Below, one piece after another: positions 1 to 12,213 of a stretch of DNA of 64,000 nucleotides. The stretch covers positions 5,879,648 to 5,943,647 of the forward strand of contig NC_053123.1 in NCBI RefSeq assembly GCF_010015445.1, given 5' to 3'. Both the position numbers and the translations under genes were made by a program. Every line of letters begins with the position of its first letter. Position 1 is the stretch's first letter. The stretch is from Perca fluviatilis. Its lineage: Eukaryota > Chordata > Actinopteri > Perciformes > Percidae. The notes beneath the pieces are model-generated. The model did no database searches. It saw only the letters and a program-made list of their open reading frames with translations, and was not told the origin of the DNA.

Positions 1-1389
1 AGCGATGTGTTGGCTTATCGTCATGGCTCAATCGTTCTATCCTAACAACATGGTGAAAAGATTGCATCCAGAGCGTGTTTTAGCCTGTTCTTTACATTTT
101 CCGAGACATGAGAGGATAATGCACGTTACCTGTCCATCCAGTCATAGAAAATAAGTTTCAAAGTATGAATCCTCATGATTGTTTATATTAATGTGTCCAC
201 AGCCTTTATAATCAAATAGTGCATCCCTTTTGTCAAGCAAAGACAACACAAAAAGTTATGTTTCTTAGATGCTTAAGGAAACCTATATGTACTGTGCTTA
301 AGGAAATGTCCTTATTTTCTCCTTAAATAACCTATATGTACTGTGCATTATATAGTCTGTTGTTAATGGTCAACTGAGGAGTAGCAAGCATCCAGTTTGG
401 TGACCTTAGGACTGCATCTCTCTTTTTGCAGATGATGTAGTCCTTATAGACTGAAAGTATCAGACTCCCTCATTCTTCCCTCAAGCATGAAGCTTGCATA
501 CTTGTTAAGTATTAGTTATTTAGTAATCTACATACTCACCTCTGATTTGACACTTACTTTCTGCAATTAGCTTTTCCTCCATTTTGTTGGAAGTACGTTT
601 ACGTAGTTGAGTTTGGGGAGGAAACAACCGCCCTTTGTTTCTTGAAGGATCCAGGGTTGTCACTTCAGTGACTTAGAGTGCATTTGCACCTGTAACACTT
701 TCTTACAAGGCACCTCTAAGATGTAACAAATGGCTTTATGAATGGTTAATAGATCATGTAGCAGTACTTGATATGATGATGATTAGTATTTACAGTATGA
801 TGTATACAGTTTCTCTTACACTGTTGGGCATCTATGTGTCAATGTTCTCGTGCAATCTAGCAAGTAACCATAATCCTATATAAGTGTGTTAAACACATTG
901 ATGATTGGATGTGTCAAAATGTCCTCCAGTTAAACAAAGATAAATAGAAATGTTGTTTCAGAATTAATAAAAGTCAGTGTTAAGTGGCCTTTAATTCCTA
1001 ATCTTGATTTAGTTGTTGACTCAACTACATTTAAACATCCAGATTAAGACAATTAATAACATCAGCATACTGTCATCTTTAAATGGAGCAAGAATGAAAG
1101 GACTTATATCTCAGAAAGACTTAGAAAAACATCCCCGTGGTTTTATCTTAAGTAGGCTTGACAACTGTAATGATCTCTTGTCATAACAAAGAGGGAGCTA
1201 AGCACAAAAGTGAAGTTCTGGATTGAACAAATTAATATACAGTCCTTCCAAAACAAGTTTGCTCTGCAGGGTTATTCGGGCTTGCCCCCCAGGGACGAAG
1301 ATGACCTATGGCACACAGCGGACCCTCGTAGTAGAAATGCTGCTCCTTCACACTGAACAGAGTCAGTTGACTAGGAATTCCCCTTGACT
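1..1389. other. intergenic, no gene seen
   Basis: AT-rich sequence with frequent stops in all frames. No exon, RNA gene or long repeat was recognised. The last 150 bases (from about 1240) are more GC-rich and probably belong to the repeat that follows. Confidence 0.5.
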
Positions 1390-1694
1390 TAATCTCACAT
1401 GGCCAGACCTTCCTCCACAGCGCTGCAAAGGAGGGTCTGGCTAGTCTACACAGCATTCCGGGATGGAAGAAAAACATGCTCTGGTTTATTGACATTTCTT
1501 TAAACCAATCACAATCGTCTTGGGTGGCCTCTGTAAAATAGCCTTGGGAAGGAACTTCTTTTAGTGGAACTAAGTACGTTCAATGGTTGTTTTAGTCGTG
1601 CAACAGAAAACTCAGATTGGACAGAAAAGAGGGACATCCGGCAAAATTTCTAGCGGCACCCAAACAATCCTGGAAACATTGTCGATATAGACTA
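1390..1694 (+). mobile_element. MITE-like repeat, TAGTCT family, copy 1
   Basis: Shares with copies at 26591-26790 and 39115-39748 the left end (TAATCTCACATGGCCAGACC here), a small palindrome around CCACAGCGCTG, and the block TTTCTTTAAACCAATCACAA. It ends in AGACTA, the inverse of TAGTCT at the left end of the other copies. No coding capacity. The repeat family is certain because three copies lie in this window; calling it a MITE is an inference from the short inverted ends. Confidence 0.55.
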
Positions 1695-2194
1695 CCTGTG
1701 ACTCTTCTCTGTGGAAATACTTCAGGCATGTCCAACTATAAGGAGAACCTGGGGTAGGCCCAAACCATAGAGGGATTATCCATCTGGCCTTGGATTACCT
1801 TGGAATACTCGCAGTAGAAGCTGGAGAAGTAGCCAGGTCGAGGTGCGTTGATGGTACTTTTTTTTTCTCAGCTTGCTACATGCGCCTTAGACCCAGATAA
1901 GCAGCAGAAAATAGATTGGCTGTTCAATACGAATTTTCAGCAATTTGTTCCTTTGTTTACCAGGTATTCAATATCAAGCCAGACTTTTTTAACAGGGTTA
2001 AGAAAACAAGCCATGTTACACTTCCGAGCTAATGCATGCTAACTACTGTAGCCAAAGGTAATACAATAAAAACATGCAGGCTCCATAATCTAAATCAGTG
2101 TGAACAAAGAAGGCCAACACACTTTTTTACCCTTCACAATGTGAAAAAAACTTTTTTGCACACCTCTTTTGTCGGGCAGGTGCGTAGGATATGA

Positions 2195-2330
2195 TCAAAG
2201 GCAACAGATCAAAAATAGTAGAGAGAAAATCCCGCACACTGACCATTACGCAAGCAATAATTTATTAGAAAAATACAACGTTTCGGTCTCAGACCATCAG
2301 CCCAACGTAAATTCACTAAAAGCATTTTGC
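2195..2330 (-). repeat. probable retroelement 3' fragment
   Basis: The reverse strand reads GGTCTGAGACCGAAACGTTG followed by AATAAATTATTGCTTGC. This arrangement resembles dispersed retroelement 3' ends in fish. There is only one copy in the window, so the assignment rests on recall of the motif and is weak. Confidence 0.3.
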
Positions 2331-2769
2331 AAAGAGGTAACCCAATAAAATAGCTTACACTATGCTAATACATTTTTTTGCAGACTGCAGTTGCTGTGAG
2401 TTGTAAACTCGCCACTTCTAAGCTGAAGGCAGAAAGTAACGTTATTGGAGCCTGACCGTTCAAGGCCTCTCTTTCTCAGGGCAGCTGCCTCCATCTCACC
2501 CTGGTTCTGGTTCCACAGCTGCCTGTTCCCGTCGCTGACATCTTCACCGCGTGGACGGGACGACTTGACGTATTTTGCCCCAGAGAGCAGCTTGAAAGCC
2601 AGGAGCTCCCACTCTGACTGACTAGAATAAAAACCGACTGCTCAACTTGAAGAATCTCAGTCCACTGAGGCGTCACCGACTGATGATTCGAATATTCTAC
2701 TTTCAGGGAGCAGCCCTAGTACATTGGCGGTCATTGAGGGCGCAAGCCATATAGGAAGAAATAAGTAAA

Positions 2770-3012
2770 TGGACTGTATTTACATAGTGCTTTTCTAGTC
2801 TTAACGCCTACTGAAAGCGCTTTTACATAGTACAGACACCATTGACACACATTCATAGGCACCATTCACACAAATTCGGGCTGCTGTACAAGGTGCAACC
2901 TGCTCATCAGATAAACATTCACACACATTTACACACCGATGGCGCAGCATCGGGAGCAATTTGGGGTTCAGTGTGTTGCCCAAGGACACTTCGACATAAC
3001 AACAATACATGA
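2770..3012 (-). mobile_element. SINE-like element with conserved core
   Basis: The reverse strand contains AAGTGTCCTTGGGCAA and then CACTGAACCCCAAATTGCTCC, the same core as in the complete SINE at 53970-54174 (GTGTCCCTGAGCAAGACACT...TTGCTCC). The far end carries the widespread fish motif TGGACTGTATTTACATAG. No A/B-box head is recognisable, so it is a partial or divergent copy. Confidence 0.5.
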
Positions 3013-3059
3013 ATATTGAAAAGGAATGGAACACGTGGGCTTAATAGCAGTGAAGTTAA

Positions 3060-5440
3060 TGGATAAAACCTTATGGTGAGGGTTGCTGAAAGGCCTTTAA
3101 CCTCCAGATGCAGCATTGCAACTGCTTAGTGTTAAGTATTTGTGCACTGCAGTTTTACTGCATGACGCCCAGGTATGAATGCATGCATATAATTGTATCA
3201 ATGTGAATTAAGCAGGATGCTGTTGGAAAGCATCATGCTTGCTCAGCAAGTCCATACATTTAGATTTGTATTAGATTAAATCAGGAAAATTTGGATCAGC
3301 GTTGTAAAACTTCTACTGCATGCATCACATCATCCAAAAACGACCCAGTAAGAATGTTGAGTATATCCAGAAAACCATGAAGGTTTGGGTTACTGTAAAA
3401 AGGGAAAGAGAAATAAACCACTCACCCCTTCTTCCATACACATTTTAGAATTATTGTTTATCAAAACTTGATCTCAGCTAGAGGGAAAACCTATCCAATT
3501 ATTCATGAGGCAATCTCTGCAAGTATCATTAGCACGTCATCACGATATGTCTACCCTCTTGGGGCTATCATTACGGCTAATCAGATTAGCATCACTATGT
3601 CATTACCTCAGAGTACCTGTGCATCATTTTACTCGATGAAATGCTCTATGAAACTCCCAACACATGGAACATCTTACCATTCAGAGGCCCATAGCAAAGA
3701 CAGTGGAATATGCTTATACTTAGCAGGCATGCAGTACTGGTATTACCTCATGTTGGCTTTCTCACACGCAAACAAAACACACTCTACAAATGCACAGTCT
3801 CTCACACCGCCACAAACATACTGTACATATATACATTTTAACTGTCCTTTTTCATTAATATTTGGATATTTGTTTCTGAAATAAACCAATGATTTATCAT
3901 TAGTTTGAGTTGTTTTATTTACTCCTCCAGTAAAATGCTATTTATTTTTAATTTGACTATTGCAAAAGACTTAATACAACTGACGGAAAGACGCAAATAT
4001 AGGATGGTTACGAAGTTTGACGAGAAACTCCATGCTTAAAATAATTTGTGACATTTGATTAGTTCCAATGTGGCTTGATTGATTGTGGCCATGGTCCTGA
4101 ATGCACGGAAAAAGACAAAGTAAAACTGGTTGACGGTATACTTGTTATTTCTACTATAATTGCTGGGGGGAAATACATATATTCCTATTTTTCATGCCCT
4201 TTGCATCAGTCAAGCAGCCAGCTCCTCAACCATTGCTGCAATTTAAAAAGAAGAAACAATCCCGAAAGAAATCAAGCACCCACAGAAACATGACCTAGGA
4301 ATACTAAAAACACAACAAAGTAATTTTGTAGAAAAAGGCATTTTTATGTTGACTGTCAAAGGCAGAGAGAAGTAAGCGTGTCAGCAGTTTTGTTAGAGCG
4401 GCTCATCACATCTTGTTGTGGCTTGCCAACATTGCAGCGCCTGAGGTGCTAGGAGCCTGTCACGAGAGGAGCAGATAGTGGCTCACATGTGTAACTGGAT
4501 CTGCATGGCACAGAGTCTGCAAGTAGTGCTGCTGGGTAAAAACATGCATCTGCAACGGCACGTTTGTTAAGAATGAGAAAAGAATGCCTTTTTTTTCTTC
4601 ACTAACGGACATGTATCAATCAAAGACAGGTTCAGCAGGTGAACTCAAAGTATAAAACACCATGGAAGAGACTCTACCTGTTAATTATGATAAATGTAGC
4701 ATTCAAAGTTGTTGTGTAAGTGATGGGTACACTTTTGGACTTTTTATAGATACAGCTGTGCTTCTTTGGATCAACAACCAAATATATTTCAATATCTGGT
4801 AAAATATTATGACAAGACTTAAGATTTGTAGACTAGAGATCTGCATCTACTTAAGGATAGCACGTAGAAACATCTGTTTCATATAAAAAAACTGTAAAGA
4901 ATAATTTGAGACTGGTTTAAATATTGCATTGAGTGCAAACTCATGAATGTCATTCCTTATATAAATGTGCAGAAAAGAAATAAAAATCACTATTTTTGTT
5001 GACTGTGCTGGTTGAGAAATGCTGCAGGTTTGCGACGTTACAGGACACAGCTGCTGTATATCTTGCAGCAAGCTTCCCCCACACCAGACAATAAATAAAT
5101 AATCATAAAGTTGGGAAAAACATATGACAACGTTTGTGTCTAGGTGGTCATCTTTCACTGGTAAACACATCATATTAACTGGACCAATAAAACAATTTTA
5201 CTGCAAAAGATAAATAATGTAAGACAGACCAGTAGCAGCAGCCTGGATATGTTTGGTCACGAAATTATTTTACTGGGAAAGAATCAGCAAAGATAAATAG
5301 ATAATTCTCTAAACACAAAATATGCAAAACAATTAACATTGATACATTTTGTATTGCTTTTTATTGCTCAATTCAAATGATGACAGAAAGTACAAAAAAC
5401 ATTAACAGTTGAAGAAAACTGATTAACCTGCACCTCCCAA
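3060..5440. other. intergenic, no gene seen
   Basis: A 138-codon open frame at 3468-3884 has no recognisable domain, low-complexity composition and no splice or promoter context, so it is not called as a gene. The rest is AT-rich sequence with stops in all frames. Confidence 0.5.

Positions 5441-5476
<36 letters not shown>
5441..5476. repeat. (CA)n microsatellite
   Basis: About 18 perfect CA units. Confidence 0.95.
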
Positions 5477-5479
<3 letters not shown>

Positions 5480-5644
5480 CTCAAACTATTTTGCAAGGGC
5501 ACCATTGCTGCATTGGTTTGAAGGATTACAAACAGAATGTTTATTGCGCATGATGCTTATTTGATGAATTGTATGTACTCACATGATTCTTGCATTTTTG
5601 GGTGATATCTTAATGTTTGAATGCAGTTATTGTAATTTCTCTTT

Positions 5645-5685
5645 GGATAAAAACGTCAGCTAAATGTATGTAATGTAATCTCAAT
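5645..5685 (+). mobile_element. SINE 3'-end fragment
   Basis: TTTGGATAAAAACGTCAGCT followed by AAATG-TATGTAATGTAAT matches the 3' end of the SINE at 53970-54174 with a few changes. It is 5' truncated, as is usual for LINE-mobilised SINEs. Confidence 0.6.
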
Positions 5686-5689
5686 AAAT

Positions 5690-6290
5690 TATTTCAAATT
5701 CAAACTGTTTTTTTTTTGTTTTTTTTATAAATCACATTTAATCAGATACAATTCTGAACACCTTTTAGCACCTTGCACTCAAAGTCTGCTGGTCTATTTT
5801 CTGTCAGCCCTCTGATGAAAAGGTTAATGTTTGTGATAAAGAAGCACCTACAGTCTAACTGCTGATCTCTGGTCTCCTCTAGACCACAGAAACAGATGCT
5901 GTACAGGTCGCCCCGCTCTGAATGGGACCTATTGTTGGGAATTAAAACGGAGCAAGTGTCCACACCAGGTCGAGGGTCGGGTTAGGCAAAAGCCACCAAG
6001 TTCCACCAGTCTTGACCTTTTAATTGAGTGCAATGTGATACAATGCATGGGTCAGCAGTGCTGAAAGTAGGCCCACATGTTGACGAAGACCCTCTGACCC
6101 CCACTGGCCCAACCAAGCACCAGCCATGAGGTGTGGCTATAACAACCCCTTGAGGCATATGGTGTAATTAGGGGACCCAATCAAGCAAGCCCAGGGCCTG
6201 GCCAGGAATGCTCATATTAGTAATGTTGATGTGTTAATTGCTTTCATTATGAGGCTTGTATGTTTTGCATCTTGAAGTTTTTAATGGCCA
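5690..6290. other. intergenic, no gene seen
   Basis: Moderately GC-rich unique sequence between a SINE fragment and the satellite-like array. No coding or RNA feature was recognised. Confidence 0.5.
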
Positions 6291-6599
6291 AAAATGGCTC
6301 TGACTTTTGTATCACTTTTTTCAGCATACTATTTTGTGACTATTTTCTATGACTGTGACTTTTTCAACATTCTATACTATGAGTATGACTTTTTTGTCAC
6401 GTTTTGGGCATACAATACTGTGACTTTTTTTTATCACTTTATTCGACATACTATACTAGACTTTTTTTAATCACTTTTTTAAGATAATATACTATGAATA
6501 TTGTTGACATACTATACTTTATATCACTTTTTTCGACTATAACGTTTTTAACATACAGTATGATGAATTTTTTCACTTTTTTCGAAATACTATACACAC

Positions 6600-6632
6600 A
6601 CATATATATATATATATATTTATATATATGTA
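6600..6632. repeat. (TA)n microsatellite
   Basis: An imperfect TA/CA run directly before the first SINE fragment. Confidence 0.8.
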
Positions 6633-6635
6633 TAC

Positions 6636-6705
6636 AATGGTTCGATCCCCAGTCCGGGAGGAGCCTTTTTGTGTGGAGTTTGCATATGCTCTAAGACTTT
6701 CTTTG
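6636..6705 (+). mobile_element. tRNA-derived SINE module, 3' part
   Basis: Begins at the B box (GGTTCGATCCCC) and runs through GTGTGGAGTTTGCATATG, the common post-tRNA sequence of fish SINEs. The A box is missing. Confidence 0.6.
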
Positions 6706-7071
6706 ACATACTATACTATGACTTTTTTCGATATACTATACAATTACTTTTTTAATCACCTTTTTTGACATAATATACAATGATACTATACAAAAAAATT
6801 TCGGAATACTATACTTTTATACTATACTATACTATATACGTTTTTTTCAATATACTATACTATGACTTTATCACTTTTATGACATACTATACTATGGCTA
6901 TTTTCGACATGCTATACTATGACTTTTTTCAACATGCTATAGTATGACTTTTTCAAGATTAGACTTTTTGACATGCCATCCTATGACTTTTTCAAGATTA
7001 GACTTTTTGACATGCCATCCTATGACTTTTTTATCACTTTTTTCCACATACTATACTATGACTGTTTTCAA

Positions 7072-7215
7072 CCTCCACTAATTGCTTGTGTGGTGGCTCA
7101 GTGGTTAGCACAGCTGCAAAAAGTAGGCAGAGTAGGACCCAATTAGGCATAGTCTGACAAGGTTCCAGTCTGGGCTATTCTGTTTTTTTGTGGACTTTGC
7201 ATATGTTTCCAGACT
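7072..7215 (+). mobile_element. tRNA-derived SINE module 2
   Basis: A-box-like GTGGCTCAGTGGTTAGCACA, then a damaged B box (AAGGTTCCAGTC), then GTGGACTTTGCATATG. It shows the usual array boundaries CCTCCACTAATTGCT and CAGACTTTCTTTGACATA. Confidence 0.65.
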
Positions 7216-7526
7216 TTCTTTGACATACTATACCATGACTTTACACTTTATATACCATAATGACTTTATTATAATATTTTTTATATGCTATATATTGACT
7301 TTTCTTGACATGCTATACTATGACTTTTATCGACATGCTATACTATGACTTTTTATCACTTTCTTTGACATACTATACTATGACTTTTCAACATGCTATA
7401 CTATGACTGTTTTCGACATATACTGTGTAATGATTTTTTTCGACATACTATTCTACGGCTATTTCCGAAATACTACACTGAGACGTTTTTATCACTTTTT
7501 CAGCACTTTTTACTATCACTATTTTC

Positions 7527-7690
7527 CACCTATAAGTGCTGTTGTGGTAATCCAATGGTTAGCACAACTGCAAGAAATAGGTAAAGTAGGACCTAAGTAG
7601 ATAAGAGTCTGACAGGGTTCAGTCCCCAGTCTGGGCATTTATTTTTTCATGTGGAGTTTGCATCTGTTTCCAGACTTTCTTTGACATACT
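7527..7690 (+). mobile_element. tRNA-derived SINE module 3
   Basis: A-box region TGGTAATCCAATGGTTAGCA, B box GGTTCAGTCCCC, and 3' part GTGGAGTTTGCATCTG. Flanked by satellite units on both sides. Confidence 0.65.
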
Positions 7691-8171
7691 ATCCCATGAC
7701 TTTATCATCAATTGTTTATATACCGTGTAATGATTTTTTTTCCCGACATGCTAAACTATGACTTTTTATCACTTTTATCGACATACTATACTATAACTTT
7801 TTTTGACATACTATACCACAACTTTTCGACATGCTATACTTTGACGTTTTGATCACTTTTGTCGACATACTATACTATGACTTTTTATCACTTTTTTGAC
7901 ATAATTTACTATGGCTATTTTCGAAATACTATACTATGACTTTTTTCGACATGACTTTTCGACGTGCTATACTATGACTTTTTATCACTTTTGTCGACAT
8001 AATTTACTATGGCTATTTTCGAAATACTATACTATGACTTTTTTCGACATACTATACTATGACTTTTTATCACTTTTTGGTATTTTATCGCTATTTTCGA
8101 AATACTATACTATGACTTTTTTCGACATACTATAGTATGACTTTTTATCACTTTTTTCGACATACTATACT

Positions 8172-8292
8172 ATGAATGAATGGATGAATGAATGAATGAA
8201 TGAATGAAGAAATTTATTTCAGACATTAAAAATGAACCAAACAAAACAGCAAAGAAATGTACAAACAAGTTAAATAAGCAAAATATTCTAAC
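8172..8292 (+). repeat. (TGAA)n-headed module, copy 1
   Basis: A run of TGAATGAA units, then GAAATTTATTTCAGACATT and an A-rich tail ending TAAATAAGCAAAATATTC. The same module occurs at 8985, 11640 and 23619. The layout looks like an inverted LINE 3' end with a tetranucleotide tail; a diverged relative occurs outside the array at 28478. Confidence 0.7.
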
Positions 8293-8529
8293 TATAACTT
8301 TTTTCGACATAATATACTATGACTTTTTATCACTTTTGTTGACATACTATACGATACGATTTAACGATGTGCCATACTATGACTTTTCCATATGCTATAC
8401 TATTACTTTTTCCGGCATACTATACTATGGCTATTTTCGACATACTATACTATCACTTTTCGGCATGCTCTATATGACTTTTTTTATCACTTTTTTCAAC
8501 ATACTATGCTATGACATACATATCAACAT

Positions 8530-8675
8530 TCATTATTTACTGGTGTGGTACCTCAATGGTTAGCACACCTGTAGAAAGTAGGCAGGGTAGGACCCAATAA
8601 GGCAGAGTCTGACAAGGTTCAATCCTCAGTCTGGGCATTTCTTTTTCATGTTGAGTTTGCAGACTTTCTTTGACA
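8530..8675 (+). mobile_element. tRNA-derived SINE module 4
   Basis: TGGTACCTCAATGGTTAGCA, B box GGTTCAATCCTC, and a CATGTTGAGTTTGCAG 3' part. Confidence 0.65.
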
Positions 8676-8984
8676 TACTATACCATGACTTTATTATAAT
8701 TTTTTTAGATACTATAATTACTTTTTTCAACATAGTATAGTATGACTTTTTATAACTTTTATCGCAATACTATACTGTGGCTATTTGCTACATACTATCC
8801 TATGACTTTTTTTGACATGCTATGCTATGACTTTTGGACATGCTAAACTTTGACTTTTTTATCACTTTTATCGACATACTATACTGTGGCCATTTTCGAC
8901 ATACTATACTATGACTTTTCAACATGTTATACAATTATTATTTTTGACATGCTATACTATGACGTTTTTTCGACATACTGTACT

Positions 8985-9105
8985 ATGAATGAATGAATGA
9001 ATGAATGAATGAATGAAGAAATTTATTTCAGACATATCAAAAATAAATCAAACAAAACATCAAAGAAATTTACAAAGAAGTTAAATAAGCAAAATATTCT
9101 AACTA
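8985..9105 (+). repeat. (TGAA)n-headed module, copy 2
   Basis: Same organisation as the copy at 8172, with several substitutions (ACATATCAAAAATAAATCAA). Confidence 0.7.
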
Positions 9106-9299
9106 TGGCTTTTTTCAACATACTATACTATAACCTTTTATCACTTTTATCAACACAATATACTACGGCTATTTTCAACATGCTAAACTATGACTTTTTA
9201 TCACTTGTATTGAAAAACTATACTATGGCTATTTTCGAAATTCTATAGTATGTTTTTTTTTATGTCTTTTTCAACATTTTATACTATGACTGTTTTCAA

Positions 9300-9460
9300 C
9301 ATCAATTGTTTGCTGGTGTGGTAGCCCAATGGTTAGCACAGCTGCAAAAAGTAGGCAGACTAGGACCCAATAAGGCAGAGTCTGACAAGGTTCAGTCCCC
9401 AGTCTGGGCATTTATTTTTTCATGTGGAGTTTGCATCTGTTTCCAGACTTTCTTTGACAT
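9300..9460 (+). mobile_element. tRNA-derived SINE module 5
   Basis: TGGTAGCCCAATGGTTAGCA, B box GGTTCAGTCCCC, and GTGGAGTTTGCATCTG. Nearly identical to the module at 10045, including the downstream CATACTATCCCATGAC variant, so the two were copied together with flanking satellite. Confidence 0.7.
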
Positions 9461-9697
9461 ACTATCCCATGACTTTATCATCATTTGCTTATATACTGTG
9501 TAATGACTTTTTTCGACATACTATACTATGACTTTTTTCTACATACTATACAATTACTTTTTATCACCTTTTTCGACATACTATACTATGGCTACTTTCG
9601 ACATACTATACTATGACTTTTTATCACTTTTTTCAACATACTATACTATGACTTTTTATCACTTTTTTCAACATACTATACTATGACTGTTTTCAAC

Positions 9698-9750
9698 CTC
9701 CACTAATTGCTGGTGTGGTACCTCAGTGGTTAGCACAGCTGCATGAAGTT
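9698..9750 (+). mobile_element. tRNA-derived SINE module 6, truncated
   Basis: Only the A-box half remains (TGGTACCTCAGTGGTTAGCA). It breaks directly into satellite after GCATGAAG, which indicates a deletion through unequal exchange. Confidence 0.6.
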
Positions 9751-10044
9751 TTTCAACATACTATACTATGACTTTTTATCACCTTTTTCGACATACTATA
9801 CTATGGCTTTTCGACATACTATACTATGACTTTTCGACATACTATACTATGACATTTTTAGACATACTATACTCATACTTTTCAACATACTATACAATGA
9901 CTTTTTTATCACTTTTTTCGACATGCTATACTATGACTTTTTATCACTTGTATTGAAATACTATGCTATGGTTATTTTTGAAATTCTGTAGTATGATTTT
10001 TTTTTTTTCTCTCTCTTTTTCAACATATTATGCTATGACTGTTT

Positions 10045-10210
10045 TCAACATCACTTGTTTGGTGGTGTGGTAGCCCAATGGTTAGCACAGCTGCAAAAAG
10101 TAAGCAGACTAGGACCCAATAAGGCAGAGTCTGACAAGGTTCAGTCCCCAGTCTGGGCATTTATTTTTTCATGTGGAGTTTGCATCTGTTTCCAGACTTT
10201 CTTTGACATA
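10045..10210 (+). mobile_element. tRNA-derived SINE module 7
   Basis: Near-identical partner of module 5, with the same A and B boxes and the same 3' flank. Confidence 0.7.
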
Positions 10211-11134
10211 CTATCCCATGACTTTATCATCATTTGCTTATATGCTGTGTAATGACTTCTTTCAACATACTATACTATGACTTTTTTCGACATACTATAC
10301 TATGACATTTTTAGACACTATACTATGACTTTTTGACATGTTATACTATGACCTTTTTCGACATACTATACTCTGACTTTTTATCACCTTTTTCGACATA
10401 CTTATACTATGACTTTTCATAATTTTTTTCAACCTACTATACTTTGACTTTCCGACATGCTATTCTATGACTTTTTTAGACATACTATACTATGACTTTT
10501 CAACATGCTATACTATGACTTTTTATCACCTTTTTCGACATACTATACTATAGCTATTTTTCGACATATTATGGCTATTTTCTACATACTATACATGACT
10601 TTTTTAGACACTATACTATGACTTTTTTAGACATACATGACTTTTTATCACCTTTTTCGACATACTATACTATGACTTTTTTCGACATACTATATTATCA
10701 CTTTTTTATCACTTTTTTCGACATACTATACTATGACTTTTTTTGACATACTATACTATGACTTTTTTTGACATACTATATTATCACTTTTTTATCACTT
10801 TTTTCGACATATTATGGCTATTTTCTACATACTATACTATGACTTTTCGACATGTTATACTATGACTTTTTTCGACATACTATACTAGGACTTTTTATCA
10901 CCTTTTTCGACATACTATACTATGGCTACTTTCGACATACTATACTATGACTTTTTTAGACACTATACTATGACTTTTCGACATACTATACAATTACTTT
11001 TTATCACCTTTTTCGACATACTATACTATTGCTACTTTTGACATACTATACTATGACTTTTTTATCACTTTTTTCAACATACTATATTATGACTTTTTAT
11101 CACTTTTTTCAACATACTATACTGTGACTGTTTT

Positions 11135-11275
11135 CAACCTCCACTAATTGCCGGTGTGGTACCTCAGTGGTTAGCACAGCTGCATGAAGTAGGCAGAGTA
11201 GGACCCAAGTAGATGACAAGGTTCAATCCTCAGTCTGGGCGATGCTTTCTTTTGTGGACTTTGCATATGTTTCAT
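11135..11275 (+). mobile_element. tRNA-derived SINE module 8
   Basis: TGGTACCTCAGTGGTTAGCA, B box GGTTCAATCCTC, and 3' GTGGACTTTGCATATG. Shares the CCTCCACTAATTGCCGG leader with the module at 13322. Confidence 0.65.
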
Positions 11276-11639
11276 GAATTTCTTATATACTATATAATGA
11301 TTTTTTTCAACATACTATACTATGATTTTTTTTGACATACTATACTATGACTTTTTATCACTTTTTTTTGACATACTATACTATGACTGTTTTTTGACAT
11401 ACTATACTATGACTTTTTTATCACTTTTTTCGACATACTATACTATGGCTATTTTCTACATACTATACTATGACTTTTTTATCTCTTTTTTCGACATCCT
11501 ATACTATGTCTATTTTCTACATGATATACTATGACTTTTTTCAACATACTATACTATGACTTTTCGACATGTTATACTATGACTTTTTTAGACATACTAT
11601 ACTATGACTTTTTTATCTCTTTTTTCGACATACTATACT

Positions 11640-12213
11640 ATGAATGAATGGATGAATGAATGAATGAATGAATGAAGAAATTTATTTCAGACATTAAAAA
11701 TGAACCAAACAAAACAGCAAAGAAATGTACAAACAAGTTAAATAAGCAAAATATTCTAACTATAACTTTTTTCGACATAATATACTATGACTTTTTATCA
11801 CTTTTGTTGACATACTATACGATACGATTTAACGATGTGCCATACTATGACTTTTCCATATGCTATACTATTACTTTTTCCGGCATACTATACTATGGCT
11901 ATTTTCGACATACTATACTATCACTTTTCGGCATGCTCTATATGACTTTTTTATCACTTTTTTTCAACATACTATGCTATGACATACATATCAATATTTA
12001 TTGTGTTACGAAAATCAAATGTTAATGCAGAAAGTAGCGGGTAGGACACAAGGAGAGTAACGCACAAGGTTCAATCCTCAGTCTGGGCATTTTTTTTTCA
12101 TGTTGAGTTTGATGCTAGACTTTCTTTGACATACTATACCATGACTTTATTATAATTTTTTTAGATACTATAATTACTTTTTTCAACATAGTATACTATG
12201 ACTTTTCGACATA
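11640..12213 (+). repeat. duplicated block, second copy
   Basis: Second copy of the block at 8172-8745. The first part is almost identical; the SINE part is more degraded than in the first copy. It contains the third (TGAA)n module (11640-11760). Confidence 0.8.
12060..12130 (+). mobile_element. tRNA-derived SINE module 9, 3' part
   Basis: B box GGTTCAATCCTC and the 3' part are preserved. The A-box half is eroded beyond clear recognition. Confidence 0.5.

Larger units (their letters stand above)
8172..8745 (+). repeat. duplicated block, first copy
   Basis: The (TGAA)n module, a diagnostic run of satellite variants (ACGATACGATTTAACGATGT, TTTTTCCGGCATACT) and a SINE module recur in the same order at 11640-12213, about 3.5 kb away and nearly identical for the first 350 bases. 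This is a block duplication inside the array. Confidence 0.8.

Noticed and set aside
3468..3884. 138-codon open frame
   Set aside because: Ser/Ile/Tyr-rich, no recognisable motif, no promoter or splice context.
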